64,000 nt of DNA from Agrobacterium pusense. Lineage in GTDB: Bacteria; Pseudomonadota; Alphaproteobacteria; Rhizobiales; Rhizobiaceae. The DNA lies in the NCBI RefSeq assembly GCF_900102105.1, contig NZ_FNBB01000001.1:558001-622000 (forward strand), in the 5' to 3' direction. A program made the position numbers and the translations under genes. The stretch's first letter is position 1. Every line of letters begins with the position of its first letter. A model generated the notes under the pieces. The model was given only the letters and a program-made list of their open reading frames with translations, had not been told where the DNA came from and did not search any database. Shown here one piece after another: positions 26,496 to 35,993 of the stretch.

Positions 26496-26509
26496 ACCCG
26501 CATCCGAAA

Positions 26510-27208
26510 TCAAGATTGCGGCAATTCGCTGACACCGCCGCGCTTTGCAGACCAGGGCAGCGGGTTATCGAGGAAGGCTTCAACCTCGGAGAGGGTCTTT
26601 TCATCGAACAGTTTTTCAGCCCGGGCAACGGCCAGAACATCGCGCCAGGTCGTCAGGTAATGCAGCTTAACATTGCCGTTGGCAAAGCGTGCTTCCGCCT
26701 CCTGGAAGATGCCGTAATAGAAGAGTGCGATGCCGTGATCGACGATGCCGCCCGCCGCACGGATGGCGTCGATAAAGGTAAACATCGAGCCACCTGCGGT
26801 CGTCAGATCCTCAATGACGAGAACGCGGGCACCCTCGGGCATATGTCCTTCGATCTGGGCATTGCGGCCATGGCCTTTCGGCTTCTTTCGGCAATAGATC
26901 ATCGGCAGGCCGAGGCGCTCGGCAAGGAAAGCGGCGAAGGGAATGCCCGCAGTTTCGCCGCCGGCCACACAGTCAAACTTCTCGAAACCGGCCTCACGCA
27001 GGACAGCCGCCGCCGCAAAATCCATGGCTGCGGAGCGAATGCGCGGGAAGGAGATGAGCTTGCGCATGTCGATATAGACAGGGCTCTTCATGCCTGACGC
27101 GAAGGTGTATGGGCTTTCGGAATTAAAATGGACCGCCTTGATTTCCCACAACATTTTCGCAACCAGTTCGGCAACGACGGCGCGATCGGTGAATGTGAAG
27201 TGGTTCAT
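26510..27208 (-). CDS. pyrE: Orotate phosphoribosyltransferase
   Basis: PyrE joins orotate to PRPP to give orotidine monophosphate in pyrimidine synthesis. It has 232 residues, slightly long for the family. The PRPP loop [20 protein letters not shown] is clear near residue 130, and the orotate-side region [17 protein letters not shown] with catalytic Lys residues comes before it. GGAGAACGCCT precedes the ATG. It is downstream of pyrC on the same strand with a strong terminator in between, so the two pyrimidine genes are neighbours but probably separate units. Confidence 0.96.
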   Translation of the reverse strand: MNHFTFTDRAVVAELVAKMLWEIKAVHFNSESPYTFASGMKSPVYIDMRKLISFPRIRSAAMDFAAAAVLREAGFEKFDCVAGGETAGIPFAAFLAERLGLPMIYCRKKPKGHGRNAQIEGHMPEGARVLVIEDLTTAGGSMFTFIDAIRAAGGIVDHGIALFYYGIFQEAEARFANGNVKLHYLTTWRDVLAVARAEKLFDEKTLSEVEAFLDNPLPWSAKRGGVSELPQS

Positions 27209-27323
27209 AGGCGTTCTCCTTTTAGGCCTTGGTTTCTCGCTCCGAAAACCCGGATCGGTGTTCGGAAAGCACGCGTCTTTGTTCGGTATTTCGTGCGCCA
27301 GCCGAGGTGCCGGCGGACCATAA

Positions 27324-27350
27324 CAAAACCGCCGGCAGTGCCGGCGGTCA
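27324..27350 (-). terminator. Rho-independent terminator after pyrC
   Basis: The inverted repeat ACCGCCGGCA / TGCCGGCGGT pairs perfectly over ten bases and is followed on the minus strand by TTTTGTTA. It begins 5 bases after the pyrC stop. Confidence 0.88.
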
Positions 27351-27355
27351 TAAAA

Positions 27356-28393
27356 TCAGTTTACATCCCAATGAAGCGGGAACATCGGATCGAATACGGT
27401 CACCGGCCCGGCGCCCGTTTCGATCTTGGCGGGGAATGACACTGGCTCGTCGCGCTTGACCAGCGTGATCGTCTCCTCATTCGGCGCCAGACCGTACCAG
27501 GCCGGGCCGTTGAGCGAAGCGAAAGCTTCCAGCATGTCGAGAGCGTTTTCGTCCTCGAAGACATGGGCAAGGCAGCTCATCGTATTGATGGACGTGTAAA
27601 TGCCCGCGCAACCGCAGGCGCATTCCTTCAGCGGGTCCACGTGCGGAGCGGAATCCGTGCCAAGGAAAAAGCGCGCATCGCCAGAGGTCGCGGCAGCCCG
27701 CAGCGCAAGCCTGTGCTCCTCGCGCTTGGCGACGGGCAGACAGTAATAATGTGGCTTGATGCCGCCAACCAGAATGGCGTTGCGGTTGATGATGAGATGA
27801 TGCGTGGTGATCGAGCCGGCCAGATTAGCCTTGGAAGACTTGATATAGTCAACGCCATCGCGGGTGGTGATGTGCTCCATCGTCACCTTCAGCTCCGGCA
27901 GACGCTGGCGCAGCGGTTCCAGAACCGTCTCGATGAAGACCTTCTCGCGGTCGAAAATATCAACTTCCGGCGTTGTTACTTCTCCATGCACGCAGAGGGG
28001 CAGGCCGATCTTCGCCATGCGCTCCAGAACAGGCATGGCCTTGTTAAAATCGCGCACACCGCCGTGGGAATTGGTTGTGGCACCGGCGGGATAAAGCTTT
28101 ACAGCGGTAATCAGGCCGCTTTTCTTGCCCTCTTCCACGTCGTCGGCCTGCGTGTCCTCGGTCAGATAGAGCGTCATCAAGGGCTCAAAGCTGTCGCCCG
28201 CGGGAATGGCCTTGACGATGCGGTCGCGATAGGTGCGGGCATCTGCGGTGGTGACAACCGGCGGCACCAGGTTCGGCATGATGATGGCGCGGGCGAAATG
28301 ACGGCTCGTATCCCCGATCACCCCCTCCAGCATGGCGCCATCACGAAGATGCAGGTGCCAGTCATCAGGGCGGCGCAGGGTGAGCGACTTCAT
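27356..28393 (-). CDS. pyrC: Dihydroorotase (E. coli type)
   Basis: PyrC closes carbamoyl-aspartate to dihydroorotate with a binuclear zinc site. The ATG at 28393 ([19 protein letters not shown], with GAGGT upstream) gives 345 residues, the length of the short class. The metal ligands are visible: HLHLRDG at the N-terminus, the carbamylated Lys in [26 protein letters not shown], and the late Asp in LGTDSAPH. It is transcribed towards pyrE, with a terminator between. Confidence 0.96.
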   Translation of the reverse strand: MKSLTLRRPDDWHLHLRDGAMLEGVIGDTSRHFARAIIMPNLVPPVVTTADARTYRDRIVKAIPAGDSFEPLMTLYLTEDTQADDVEEGKKSGLITAVKLYPAGATTNSHGGVRDFNKAMPVLERMAKIGLPLCVHGEVTTPEVDIFDREKVFIETVLEPLRQRLPELKVTMEHITTRDGVDYIKSSKANLAGSITTHHLIINRNAILVGGIKPHYYCLPVAKREEHRLALRAAATSGDARFFLGTDSAPHVDPLKECACGCAGIYTSINTMSCLAHVFEDENALDMLEAFASLNGPAWYGLAPNEETITLVKRDEPVSFPAKIETGAGPVTVFDPMFPLHWDVN

Positions 28394-28505
28394 CGGGATA
28401 CCTCGGAGCATGATGGAATTGCGCCCGCTTAGCATCTTTTGTCGCGGGAAAACAGCCGCCCGACATGATCAGGCAGCCGTAAATGTCATTTTTTTGAAGC
28501 GCGCT

Positions 28506-29543
28506 TCAGATGTTGCCCGCTTCCGGACCCCAAACGTCGGTCATGGCAAAACCATCGGCCAACGGGTCGAAGGGGTCGAGGCCGACCTGATGCAGACCAA
28601 AGGTAAAGCCGCGCCCGGCAATCGTGGGAATGACGGCCGGACGGCCCGCAACTTCGGTGACGGCGGAAAGGCCGACATCAAATTCCGAACCGATGATCGA
28701 GCGGGATTTATACTCGTCGCCCACCTTCACCTTGCCGCGCGCATAAAGCGTGGCGAGATTGGCGGAATTGCCGGTGCCGCAGGGCGAACGATCCGCCCGG
28801 CCCGGCCACATGGTGGTGCAGGTGCGGATGGAGCCATCAGCGTCCACATCGCGGAACATCACATAGGCCACGCCCGATATGGCGGCAATTTCGGGATGCA
28901 CAACGGTCATTTCGCGGTTGACCAGATCCTTAAGGATCATGCCCGCAGAGACCAGCTTCGCGGCATTGGCTTTTTCGATCGTTAGACCAATCTGACGCAC
29001 ATCGACCAGCGCATAAAAAATGCCGCCATAGGAGATGTCCATCGTTACCTTGCCCCATTGGGGCGTGTCGATGCTGACATCAAGCGCATGCACGAAAGAC
29101 GGCACCATGGTCAGCTTGACCTTTTCGCAGCGCCCGTCACGGCAGGTGGCCGTTGCCTTCACCAGACCGGCCGCCGTTTCCAGAATGATGACGGTTTCCG
29201 GTTCGTGCATCTCCACCATGCCGCTTTCCAGAAGTGCCGTCGTCGCGCATATGGAATTCGATCCGGAGCTGGCATGCGCCTGGTCCGGCTGAAGGATGAC
29301 AAAGGCGGCGTGCGCATCCGGATGCTTCGGCGGCAGCAGAAGATTGACCGAGCCCATGGGCGTGCCGCGCGGCTCCAGCGTCAGGAAGCGACGAAGCGCC
29401 TCTCCCTTTGGGTCGGTATTCATCCAGTGAAGCTGTTCAGCCACCGTATTGCCGGGAATTTTCGGCGCGCCGCCGGTGACGACACGGCCGATTTCGCCTT
29501 CGCAATGAACATCGAGAAGCTGAAGGGTGCGTTTCCAACGCAT
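28506..29543 (-). CDS. Proline racemase superfamily enzyme (hydroxyproline epimerase / 3-hydroxyproline dehydratase type)
   Basis: These cytosolic enzymes act on proline or hydroxyprolines through two opposed catalytic residues. The 345-residue protein keeps the second cysteine (DRSPCGTGNSA near residue 256), but the first is a serine: HASSGSNSICAT aligns with the MCGHG motif. A Ser/Cys pair is a known subtype, reported for enzymes that can epimerise 4-hydroxyproline and dehydrate trans-3-hydroxyproline. So proline racemase itself is unlikely. It stands alone, without the usual hydroxyproline-catabolism genes next to it. Confidence 0.85.
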   Translation of the reverse strand: MRWKRTLQLLDVHCEGEIGRVVTGGAPKIPGNTVAEQLHWMNTDPKGEALRRFLTLEPRGTPMGSVNLLLPPKHPDAHAAFVILQPDQAHASSGSNSICATTALLESGMVEMHEPETVIILETAAGLVKATATCRDGRCEKVKLTMVPSFVHALDVSIDTPQWGKVTMDISYGGIFYALVDVRQIGLTIEKANAAKLVSAGMILKDLVNREMTVVHPEIAAISGVAYVMFRDVDADGSIRTCTTMWPGRADRSPCGTGNSANLATLYARGKVKVGDEYKSRSIIGSEFDVGLSAVTEVAGRPAVIPTIAGRGFTFGLHQVGLDPFDPLADGFAMTDVWGPEAGNI

Positions 29544-29667
29544 GGGGTCTTACTCCGAAAAGGGTTGTCGACCGACCATACAGATAAAAATACAAGCTGT
29601 ATACAAATTTGCGCCGCTCTGTGACAAAAAGCGCCTAGCGTTCCCGCTGCCCCTAACGCATCGCAGT

Positions 29668-30990
29668 TTAGCGATTGCGGCATTCCGCCCGGTTTCGATT
29701 GGCAGCGGCATCGCAGTTGATCCTTGACGACTGAAGCGCCTGATCGTCCACCACGGAGCCGGCCGTATCACCCACCGATCCCACGGTATTTTCCACCGAG
29801 CGGCCAAGCCGCTCCACCTGCCTGCCGTAGTTTTCCCGCGTGCGGGGATCGAACACAGCAATTGGCGCGCTGACCACAACGCTCGCTGCTGTTCCCACCG
29901 TCTGCGCGGCACCGATGCTGACGGCGCCCAAGGCTTCGCCCAGGCCGACATCGGAATCCGTCACGGTCTGGCCCGCGATGAGGCGGTCGCCGATCAGACG
30001 CACGACCTCCGGGCTTTCGGCAAACTTGCCGTGGTTCAGGCGGTCACCCGATTGCAGCTTCGTCAAATCGAGAACCGTGATACCGGCCTTCTCCAGCTGG
30101 CTGCTGTAAGGCTCAACGGAAGGATCGATCTGGCCAAGACGGTCAACATTGCCGGAAATGCGGCGCGACAGGCTGAGCGCGCGGTCATCCTGCGAAACGA
30201 AGAGCGTGAATTTCGGTGGTGTCTTGCCGAGGCTCGCGAACTGGCGGCTGAAGACATCCACGTCGAGATCAGGTGCTGCCAGAATAACGTTGCCGATCTT
30301 CGGATCGACGCGCCCATTGCGGATGGCCATCTGCCGCAACGCCTCCACCGCAAGCCAGGTGCCCATGGAGTGCGCCATGACCGTGACTTCACGGATGGAT
30401 TTGTCTTTCGCCAGCCGCGTCAGCATCTCTTCCAGCGCGTCACGGGAATAGTTGGTGCTTTCCTTGTCGTAATTATAGTCGAAGATGCTGGCGCGTGACG
30501 GCCAGGTGAAGACGACGGGCACGACATCGGTTCTGGAATCATGGACGATCTGGGCAAATCGATAGACGGATTCCTCGTAGCGGTTGTTGAAACCATGCAC
30601 GAAGACCAGCACGCGGCGGTCCTTTTCAATATGCCGGCCGATCCAGCTTCGCGTCTCGGCTTCGGAGCGGATGGGCTCGACCGCAACGGTAGTGAAATCC
30701 TTCAGCGGATTGGGCGGCAGTTTCTTCGGCCACTGCACCTGCCCGACCTTGCGGTTGGCATCCGGGGGTATCGAGACGGTGACCGCGTCGACCTTCAGCC
30801 CCGTTCCCCGCTCGCCGCCGAAAAGAACCGCGGGATTGTCAGACGGCGCGCGTGTCGTCGCGACAAGGAGATTCACCGGCGTCGTACCGGCCACTGTTTG
30901 TCCCGTTGGCGTCATCACTCCGATCGGCCGCCCACCGCAACCGGTAAGCAGGGCAACAATCGCGATCATGGCGACGAAGCGAATGGGCAT
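29668..30990 (-). CDS. Alpha/beta hydrolase lipoprotein (DUF900 family)
   Basis: The ATG at 30990 (MPIRFVAMIAIVALLTGCGG, with CAGGAGAG upstream) begins a lipoprotein signal peptide with the lipobox LLTGC, so the mature protein should be anchored to a membrane. The 440 residues include the DUF900 hydrolase core: oxyanion region VLVFVHGFNNRYEESVYRFA near residue 125 and nucleophile elbow MAHSMGTWLAVEAL near 200. The C-terminal ~100 residues are low in sequence complexity and end with paired Cys-Asn repeats (INCDAAANRNRAECRNR). The substrate is unknown. Confidence 0.85.
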   Translation of the reverse strand: MPIRFVAMIAIVALLTGCGGRPIGVMTPTGQTVAGTTPVNLLVATTRAPSDNPAVLFGGERGTGLKVDAVTVSIPPDANRKVGQVQWPKKLPPNPLKDFTTVAVEPIRSEAETRSWIGRHIEKDRRVLVFVHGFNNRYEESVYRFAQIVHDSRTDVVPVVFTWPSRASIFDYNYDKESTNYSRDALEEMLTRLAKDKSIREVTVMAHSMGTWLAVEALRQMAIRNGRVDPKIGNVILAAPDLDVDVFSRQFASLGKTPPKFTLFVSQDDRALSLSRRISGNVDRLGQIDPSVEPYSSQLEKAGITVLDLTKLQSGDRLNHGKFAESPEVVRLIGDRLIAGQTVTDSDVGLGEALGAVSIGAAQTVGTAASVVVSAPIAVFDPRTRENYGRQVERLGRSVENTVGSVGDTAGSVVDDQALQSSRINCDAAANRNRAECRNR

Positions 30991-31177
30991 CACATCACTC
31001 TCCTGCAACCCTGAGGCAGCCGGGTCGCTGCCGAGAGAGAGGATTTTCTACCGGAGGCGGAACTGACGCGCCAGCAACCACAGCGAAGTGGCGGATGATT
31101 TCCATCCCGGTGTGTCCAAACGGACCCAATTTCGCGTGGGCGCGTCCAATACCTCAGGCTGGATTCCTGATCCGCCG

Positions 31178-32674
31178 CTATTTCTGCGGCAGCATGGTGC
31201 CCCTTTCACGCAGGGCGCCATGCCACGACAGCGCTTCTTCCATGAGATGCGGCGTGTGCCCTCCCCGCGAGACTGCCCGCTGGAAATAGTCCGTTAGCGC
31301 ATCACGATAGGCCGGATGCACGCAGTTCTCGATGATGACCGCCGCGCGTTCACGAGGCGCAAGGCCACGAAGGTCGGCAAGGCCCGTCTCGGTCACGAGG
31401 ATATCGACATCATGTTCAGTGTGATCGACATGGCTGACCATGGGAACGACGCTCGATATGGCGCCGCCTTTGGCGATAGACTTGGTGACAAAGATGGACA
31501 TATAGGCATTCCGGGCAAAATCCCCCGAGCCGCCGATGCCGTTCATCATATGCGTTCCCCCGACATGGGTCGAATTGACGTTTCCGTAAATATCGAATTC
31601 CAGCGCCGTGTTGATGCCGATGATACCGAGGCGGCGGATAACTTCGGGATGATTGCTGACCTCCTGCGGGCGCAGAATGAGCCTGCTTTTATATTCGGCC
31701 AGACGCGGCATGACCCGCTCATTCATGGCGGAGGACAAGGTGATCGACGAACCCGACGCGAAAGTCAGCTTGCCCGCATCGAAAAGTTCGAATGTGGAGT
31801 CCTGCAGGACCTCCGAATACATTTTGAGATCGTGAAACGGCGTATCAATGAAACCGTGCATCACAGCATTGGCGATCGTGCCGATGCCGGCCTGAAGCGG
31901 CTGAAGTTCGTGGGTCATACGGCCTTGACGCACCTCGTTCAGCAGGAATTCAGTGAGGTGGCCGGCAATGGCCCTGGTTTCATCATCCGGCGGCAGCACT
32001 GTCGAGAAGCTGTCGCTCTTGTCACTCAGGACAATAGCGGCGATTTTTTCCGGCGGCACCGGAATGAAGGGCAGTCCGACACGGCTATCCGTCGCCACCA
32101 CCGGGATGGGCATGCGGGTCGGACGTTTTGCGGGAATAAAGATGTCGTGCAGCCCCTCCAGCACCTCGGGCTGGGACAGGTTGATCTCGACGATGACCTT
32201 ATCGGCCAGGATGGCGAAACTCGCGGAATTGCCAACGGAGGTGGTGGGCACGATGCCACCTTCAGCGGTGATCGCCACGGCTTCAACGATGGCGATATCG
32301 ACGCCGTGAATCTGACCGCCGCGCAATTGCTCGACGGTCTCGGAGAGATGCTGGTCAATGAACATGACCTTGCCGTCATTGATCGCCTTGCGCAAAGCCG
32401 GATCGGACTGGAACGGCATGCGACGCGCCAGCATGCCCGCCTCGACCATGGTCTTGTCGAGATCATTGCCCAGCGATGCCCCCGTCATCAGTGTGATTTT
32501 CATGGGATGCAGCTTGGCACGCTCCGCCAGCGCCAGCGGCACCGCCTTGGCCTCCCCGGCACGCGTGAAGCCGCTCATGCCCACAGTCATGCCATCCCGA
32601 ATGAGACTGGCAGCCTCTTCGGCACTGACGATCCGGTTCAAAAGGGACGCGTTGCGAATACGCTTTTCAAGCAT
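31178..32674 (-). CDS. Acetyl-CoA hydrolase/transferase (succinyl-CoA:acetate CoA-transferase type)
   Basis: This class I CoA-transferase probably swaps CoA between succinyl-CoA or another acyl-CoA and acetate. The ATG at 32674 (MLEKRIRNASLLNRI, with GGAGAAG upstream) gives 498 residues, normal for the AarC/Cat1 group. The likely catalytic Glu is in KMYSEVLQDSTFELFDAG near residue 285. The CoA-site glycines are in MNGIGGSGDFARNAY near 390, and GLADLRGLAPRERA is the usual C-terminal motif. A 20-base palindrome and an FNR-like site lie 70-100 bases upstream. It is a stand-alone gene. Confidence 0.9.
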   Translation of the reverse strand: MLEKRIRNASLLNRIVSAEEAASLIRDGMTVGMSGFTRAGEAKAVPLALAERAKLHPMKITLMTGASLGNDLDKTMVEAGMLARRMPFQSDPALRKAINDGKVMFIDQHLSETVEQLRGGQIHGVDIAIVEAVAITAEGGIVPTTSVGNSASFAILADKVIVEINLSQPEVLEGLHDIFIPAKRPTRMPIPVVATDSRVGLPFIPVPPEKIAAIVLSDKSDSFSTVLPPDDETRAIAGHLTEFLLNEVRQGRMTHELQPLQAGIGTIANAVMHGFIDTPFHDLKMYSEVLQDSTFELFDAGKLTFASGSSITLSSAMNERVMPRLAEYKSRLILRPQEVSNHPEVIRRLGIIGINTALEFDIYGNVNSTHVGGTHMMNGIGGSGDFARNAYMSIFVTKSIAKGGAISSVVPMVSHVDHTEHDVDILVTETGLADLRGLAPRERAAVIIENCVHPAYRDALTDYFQRAVSRGGHTPHLMEEALSWHGALRERGTMLPQK

Positions 32675-32745
32675 GCACTTCTCCATGATCTGCAATCACG
32701 ATGGCACGGCATTCGGCTGGCCACCTATTCGGCGACTATGGCGTG

Positions 32746-32765
32746 CAGTTTCATCGATGAAACTG
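32746..32765. repeat. 20-base perfect palindrome upstream of the CoA-transferase gene
   Basis: CAGTTTCATC followed by GATGAAACTG is fully self-complementary. It lies 72-91 bases upstream of the CoA-transferase start and overlaps the FNR-like site at 32763-32776 by three bases. A perfect 20-mer is unlikely by chance in a 295-base gap, so it is probably an operator. Confidence 0.6.
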
Positions 32766-32776
32766 ACATAGATCAA
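32763..32776 (-). promoter_or_regulatory. FNR/FixK-like box candidate
   Basis: The minus strand reads TTGATCTATGTCAG, one base away from the TTGA-N6-TCAA pattern of rhizobial FnrN/FixK anaeroboxes, with the usual TTGATCTA left half. It lies about 90 bases before the CoA-transferase gene. Oxygen control is inference only. Confidence 0.35.
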
Positions 32777-32969
32777 GGGCAAGAAGGGAACCATCACTTC
32801 TGCGTATCAAATCCCGTTCAGCGACAGTAAGTGACGCATCGGCGCGACAGGCTGGCAGGCCCTCACACCATGCCGGCCCTGCGATCGGCAGGAGACTTCC
32901 GTTACGCCGTGACCGGCGAGGAGTGACGAGCCCCACTTCGCGTCATCGCAGTGAGGAAAAAGCAACTCG

Positions 32970-33770
32970 TCAGGGGCCTTCGCAGACAGGCGCCCGCCCA
33001 AGCACGACCTGCCCCACTTCCACATCATAGGCACGCAGGCCGAACGCGCCGAGGTTTATGACCCGGTAACAGGGATTGCCGCCCGTCCACAGGGGATCGA
33101 CAACGTCGATATCGGTGATAAAGCGATGCGCGCAGGCCTGACCGGAACTATAAGCGATGCCTTCGGCCGTCGTGCCTGCCATTGGCACATGGATATGGCC
33201 AAAGATAATGTGACGCACACCGGCCGGGTGAGCGGCGAGCCGGCGCATGACAGCTCCGTCATCGTGCATGCCGATATGTTCAAAATGGCGGATGCCACAA
33301 TCCATCGGCGGGTGGTGAATGAAAACCGTCACGGGCAACTCGCCCGCGCTTTCCAGCGCGCTCTCCAGCCATGCCAGACGATCCTCACCATACATGCCGC
33401 CTATGACATCGGCTTCATGGCTGTCCAGAAACAGTAAACGACCAAAATCGGTGTCGATGAAGGACTGGATGTAACCGTTATCGTCGCGCGGCTGTTCGGG
33501 AAAGGCGGCCACGAATTCCGGGCGGCGGTCGTGATTGCCGAGCATCAGCCGCACCGACATGGAGGCCGACGCGAGGATGCCGCGGAGCAGCCCGTAGGCT
33601 TCCGGCTCACCGTAATTACAAAGATCGCCCGTCATGACAAGAAGATCGGCGTCGGCGTGTTTTTCAACGATATCGGCGATTGCCGCGCGCAGCTGCTTTT
33701 CCGGGTCGACGCCATTTATGGCGACGCCGGGCAGCAGAAGATGGGTATCGGTGATCTGGATAATCTTCAT
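32970..33770 (-). CDS. Metallo-phosphodiesterase (GpdQ / class III cyclic-nucleotide phosphodiesterase family)
   Basis: This binuclear metallohydrolase probably splits phosphodiesters. The ATG at 33770 (MKIIQITDTHLLLPG, with AGGAAGCC upstream) gives 266 residues. Metal ligands follow the family order: DTH near residue 8, VMTGDLCNYG, LGNHDRRPEF, FIHHPPMD and FGHIHVPM. The sequence looks closer to GpdQ, which hydrolyses glycerophosphodiesters, than to CpdA. It is the last gene of the operon for a Ugp-type transporter, 63 bases after the binding-protein stop, which supports a role on an imported glycerophosphodiester or similar compound. Confidence 0.85.
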   Translation of the reverse strand: MKIIQITDTHLLLPGVAINGVDPEKQLRAAIADIVEKHADADLLVMTGDLCNYGEPEAYGLLRGILASASMSVRLMLGNHDRRPEFVAAFPEQPRDDNGYIQSFIDTDFGRLLFLDSHEADVIGGMYGEDRLAWLESALESAGELPVTVFIHHPPMDCGIRHFEHIGMHDDGAVMRRLAAHPAGVRHIIFGHIHVPMAGTTAEGIAYSSGQACAHRFITDIDVVDPLWTGGNPCYRVINLGAFGLRAYDVEVGQVVLGRAPVCEGP

Positions 33771-33833
33771 TTGGGGCTTCCTGCGCAAAATGGCTGCGGG
33801 AACGGATTTCCCGCAGCCTCTCGATGGTGCTGA

Positions 33834-35126
33834 TTATTTCAGCAGGGCGTTGGTCTGTTCGACGATCTGCTTGAGACCGGCTTCCGGCGTCACCTCACCG
33901 CGCATGACGGTGCCGATGATATCGCGCTGGGTGCGCCAGATGCGGACGGAATCGCCACCGGGGTAACCGGCCCAGGGCAGAGAACGGTCAGCCTGAAGCG
34001 AAGCGGTTTTCACATTCGGGTTCTCGACGTAATAAGGAGCGAGGAAGTCCGGGCCGGTTGCCAGCTTGTTGGTCGGCAGGTAACCGGTGATGCGAACGAT
34101 GGTGTTCTGCGCTTCCGGACCGGTGATCCACTTCAGGTATTTCCAGGCAGCATCCTGCTTGGCCTTGTCCTGCGTCAGGATAACGGCAGAGTTACCGCCG
34201 GTCGGAACGCCGCCCTTTTCCTTGTTGTCCAGCGGGAAGGTCGCCGTCTTCAGCTTGAAGCGGTCGCCAACCAGACCCTGGATCGTCTGAACGTGAGCGG
34301 GCGTCGAGAAGATGAAGCCGGTGAGGCCTGCGCCGAACTGCTGGCGGGACTGATCCCAGTCGAGCAGGTTCTGGCCACCTTCGGTGACGAACTGGCGGGT
34401 CATCTTCAGGGCGTTGAGGCCGATCTCGTTGTCGAAGGCAACGGTCTTGGTCTTCTCGTCAACGAGCTTGCCGCCCTGCTCGACAATGAGCGCCTGCCAC
34501 AGCCAGTCATCCGGCCAGCCGTTGATGTCGTAGCTCATGCCAGCGAACTTGGGGTCGAGAGCCTTGATCTTCTTGGCAAGAGCAATGAGCTCCGCAAAGG
34601 TCGTCGGCATCTTGTCCGGGTCGCCGCCGGCCTTGGTGACGAGGTCCGAGTTGATGTAGATGATCGGCGAGGAAGCGTTGACCGGCAGACCATACTGCTT
34701 GCCGTCGATCTGGCCGAGTGCCGCCATCTTCGGGCTGTAGTTCTTGTCGAGGAAAGCCTGACCGCCTTCAGCCTGAATGAACGGGCCGAGATCGGTGATC
34801 TGGTTGCGCGGTGCGAGCGTGTGCACCAGTTCCGCCGTCAGGTTGTAGCCCGAGAAATAAACGTCGGGCAGATTACCAGTAACGGCAGAGCGCAGAACCT
34901 GCTGCTGGCCTTCGTTATAACCGGCAGCCGGAGCGAGGAAGTTTATCTTCACGTCCGGGTTCTTCTTCATGAATTCATCGGCCAGCGGCTGATGGAATTT
35001 CGTGAAGCCCGGCAGGTTGTAGAGAACATTGAGCGTGATTTCGTTGGCGAAAACCGGCTGAGCGAGGCCCGCAAAAGCCATGCCAAGGGCCAGACCGCCC
35101 ATCACAGCGCGTCGGTTTAGTTTCAT
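33834..35126 (-). CDS. ABC transporter substrate-binding protein (family 1, UgpB/MalE-like)
   Basis: This periplasmic protein captures the substrate of the operon's importer. It has 430 residues, starting MKLNRRAVMGGLALGMAFAG, a signal peptide with an RR pair that could suit the Tat or Sec route, cut near VFANEI. The mature start EITLNVLYNLPGFTKFHQPL and the motifs SPIIYINSDLVTKAGGDP and AWKYLKWITGPEAQ are typical of UgpB-like sugar or glycerophosphate binders. GGAGAC precedes the ATG. It follows the second permease by 42 bases. The ligand is not readable. Confidence 0.9.
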   Translation of the reverse strand: MKLNRRAVMGGLALGMAFAGLAQPVFANEITLNVLYNLPGFTKFHQPLADEFMKKNPDVKINFLAPAAGYNEGQQQVLRSAVTGNLPDVYFSGYNLTAELVHTLAPRNQITDLGPFIQAEGGQAFLDKNYSPKMAALGQIDGKQYGLPVNASSPIIYINSDLVTKAGGDPDKMPTTFAELIALAKKIKALDPKFAGMSYDINGWPDDWLWQALIVEQGGKLVDEKTKTVAFDNEIGLNALKMTRQFVTEGGQNLLDWDQSRQQFGAGLTGFIFSTPAHVQTIQGLVGDRFKLKTATFPLDNKEKGGVPTGGNSAVILTQDKAKQDAAWKYLKWITGPEAQNTIVRITGYLPTNKLATGPDFLAPYYVENPNVKTASLQADRSLPWAGYPGGDSVRIWRTQRDIIGTVMRGEVTPEAGLKQIVEQTNALLK

Positions 35127-35168
35127 GTCAGTCTCCAGAGAGGTTGGGAGGAGGAAGTCTGAACGGCG

Positions 35169-35993
35169 TCACTTGACGCCGGTCATGGTAATACCGGCGA
35201 TGAAATGCCGCCGTGCCAGGAGGAAGCACAGCACCATCGGCGCGGTAATCAGTGTCGCGCCCGCCATCAGCGCGCCGTAATTTGCGCCGGATTCAACATC
35301 GGCGAAAAACATCATGCCAAGCGGCGGTGGCGCGAGATTGGTGTCAGAGATAACGATCATCGGCCAATAAAGGTCGTTCCAGTGGGCGACGAGCGAAAAG
35401 ACCGAGAAGGCGGCGAGTGAAGGCAGCGAACCACGCAGCACAAGCCCCCAGCAGATCTCCATTTCAGAGAAGCCGTCCATGCGTGCCGCTTCGATGATTT
35501 CATCCGGATAGCTGCGGAAGGACTGATTGAACAGGAAGATGGCGAAGACGGAGAGAAAGAAGGGCATCATCATCGCGAAATAGGTGTTCAGCAGCTCCGT
35601 CTTTGCCAGACCGACGAAAAGCGGCAGGGCAAGGGCCTGGATGGGAACGCAGAGCGCGGCGACGACCAGTCCAAGAAGCAGCTTGCGGCCCGGGAACCGC
35701 AGTTTCGCCAGAGCGTAGGCCGCCGGCACAGATGTCAGTATCTGGACGACGAGAATACCGACGCAGACGATGACGCCATTGAGCATGAAGCGTGCCATGG
35801 GCACTTGCCCGGCTGCGCGGGTGTAATTATCGGCCGCGTCGAATTTCTCCGGGATCGGCCAGAGCGAAACGTTGAATATTTCCGCCGGCGAACGGATTGA
35901 CGTCAGCACCATCCAGTAGAACGGCAGGAGCATCAGGAAAGCGCCGAGCGCCAACACAAGATGCGGAAGATATTTGCGGAGTGCGGCCATCAA
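35169..35993 (-). CDS. ABC transporter permease (UgpE/MalG-like)
   Basis: This inner-membrane subunit has 274 residues and six membrane segments. The EAA loop EAARMDGFSEMEICWGLVLR near residues 175-200 contacts the ATPase. It overlaps the upstream permease gene by four bases (ATGA), and the start could be the second Met of MMAALRKYLPH. It pairs with the permease at 35990 and the ATPase at 36913. Confidence 0.92.
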   Translation of the reverse strand: MMAALRKYLPHLVLALGAFLMLLPFYWMVLTSIRSPAEIFNVSLWPIPEKFDAADNYTRAAGQVPMARFMLNGVIVCVGILVVQILTSVPAAYALAKLRFPGRKLLLGLVVAALCVPIQALALPLFVGLAKTELLNTYFAMMMPFFLSVFAIFLFNQSFRSYPDEIIEAARMDGFSEMEICWGLVLRGSLPSLAAFSVFSLVAHWNDLYWPMIVISDTNLAPPPLGMMFFADVESGANYGALMAGATLITAPMVLCFLLARRHFIAGITMTGVK

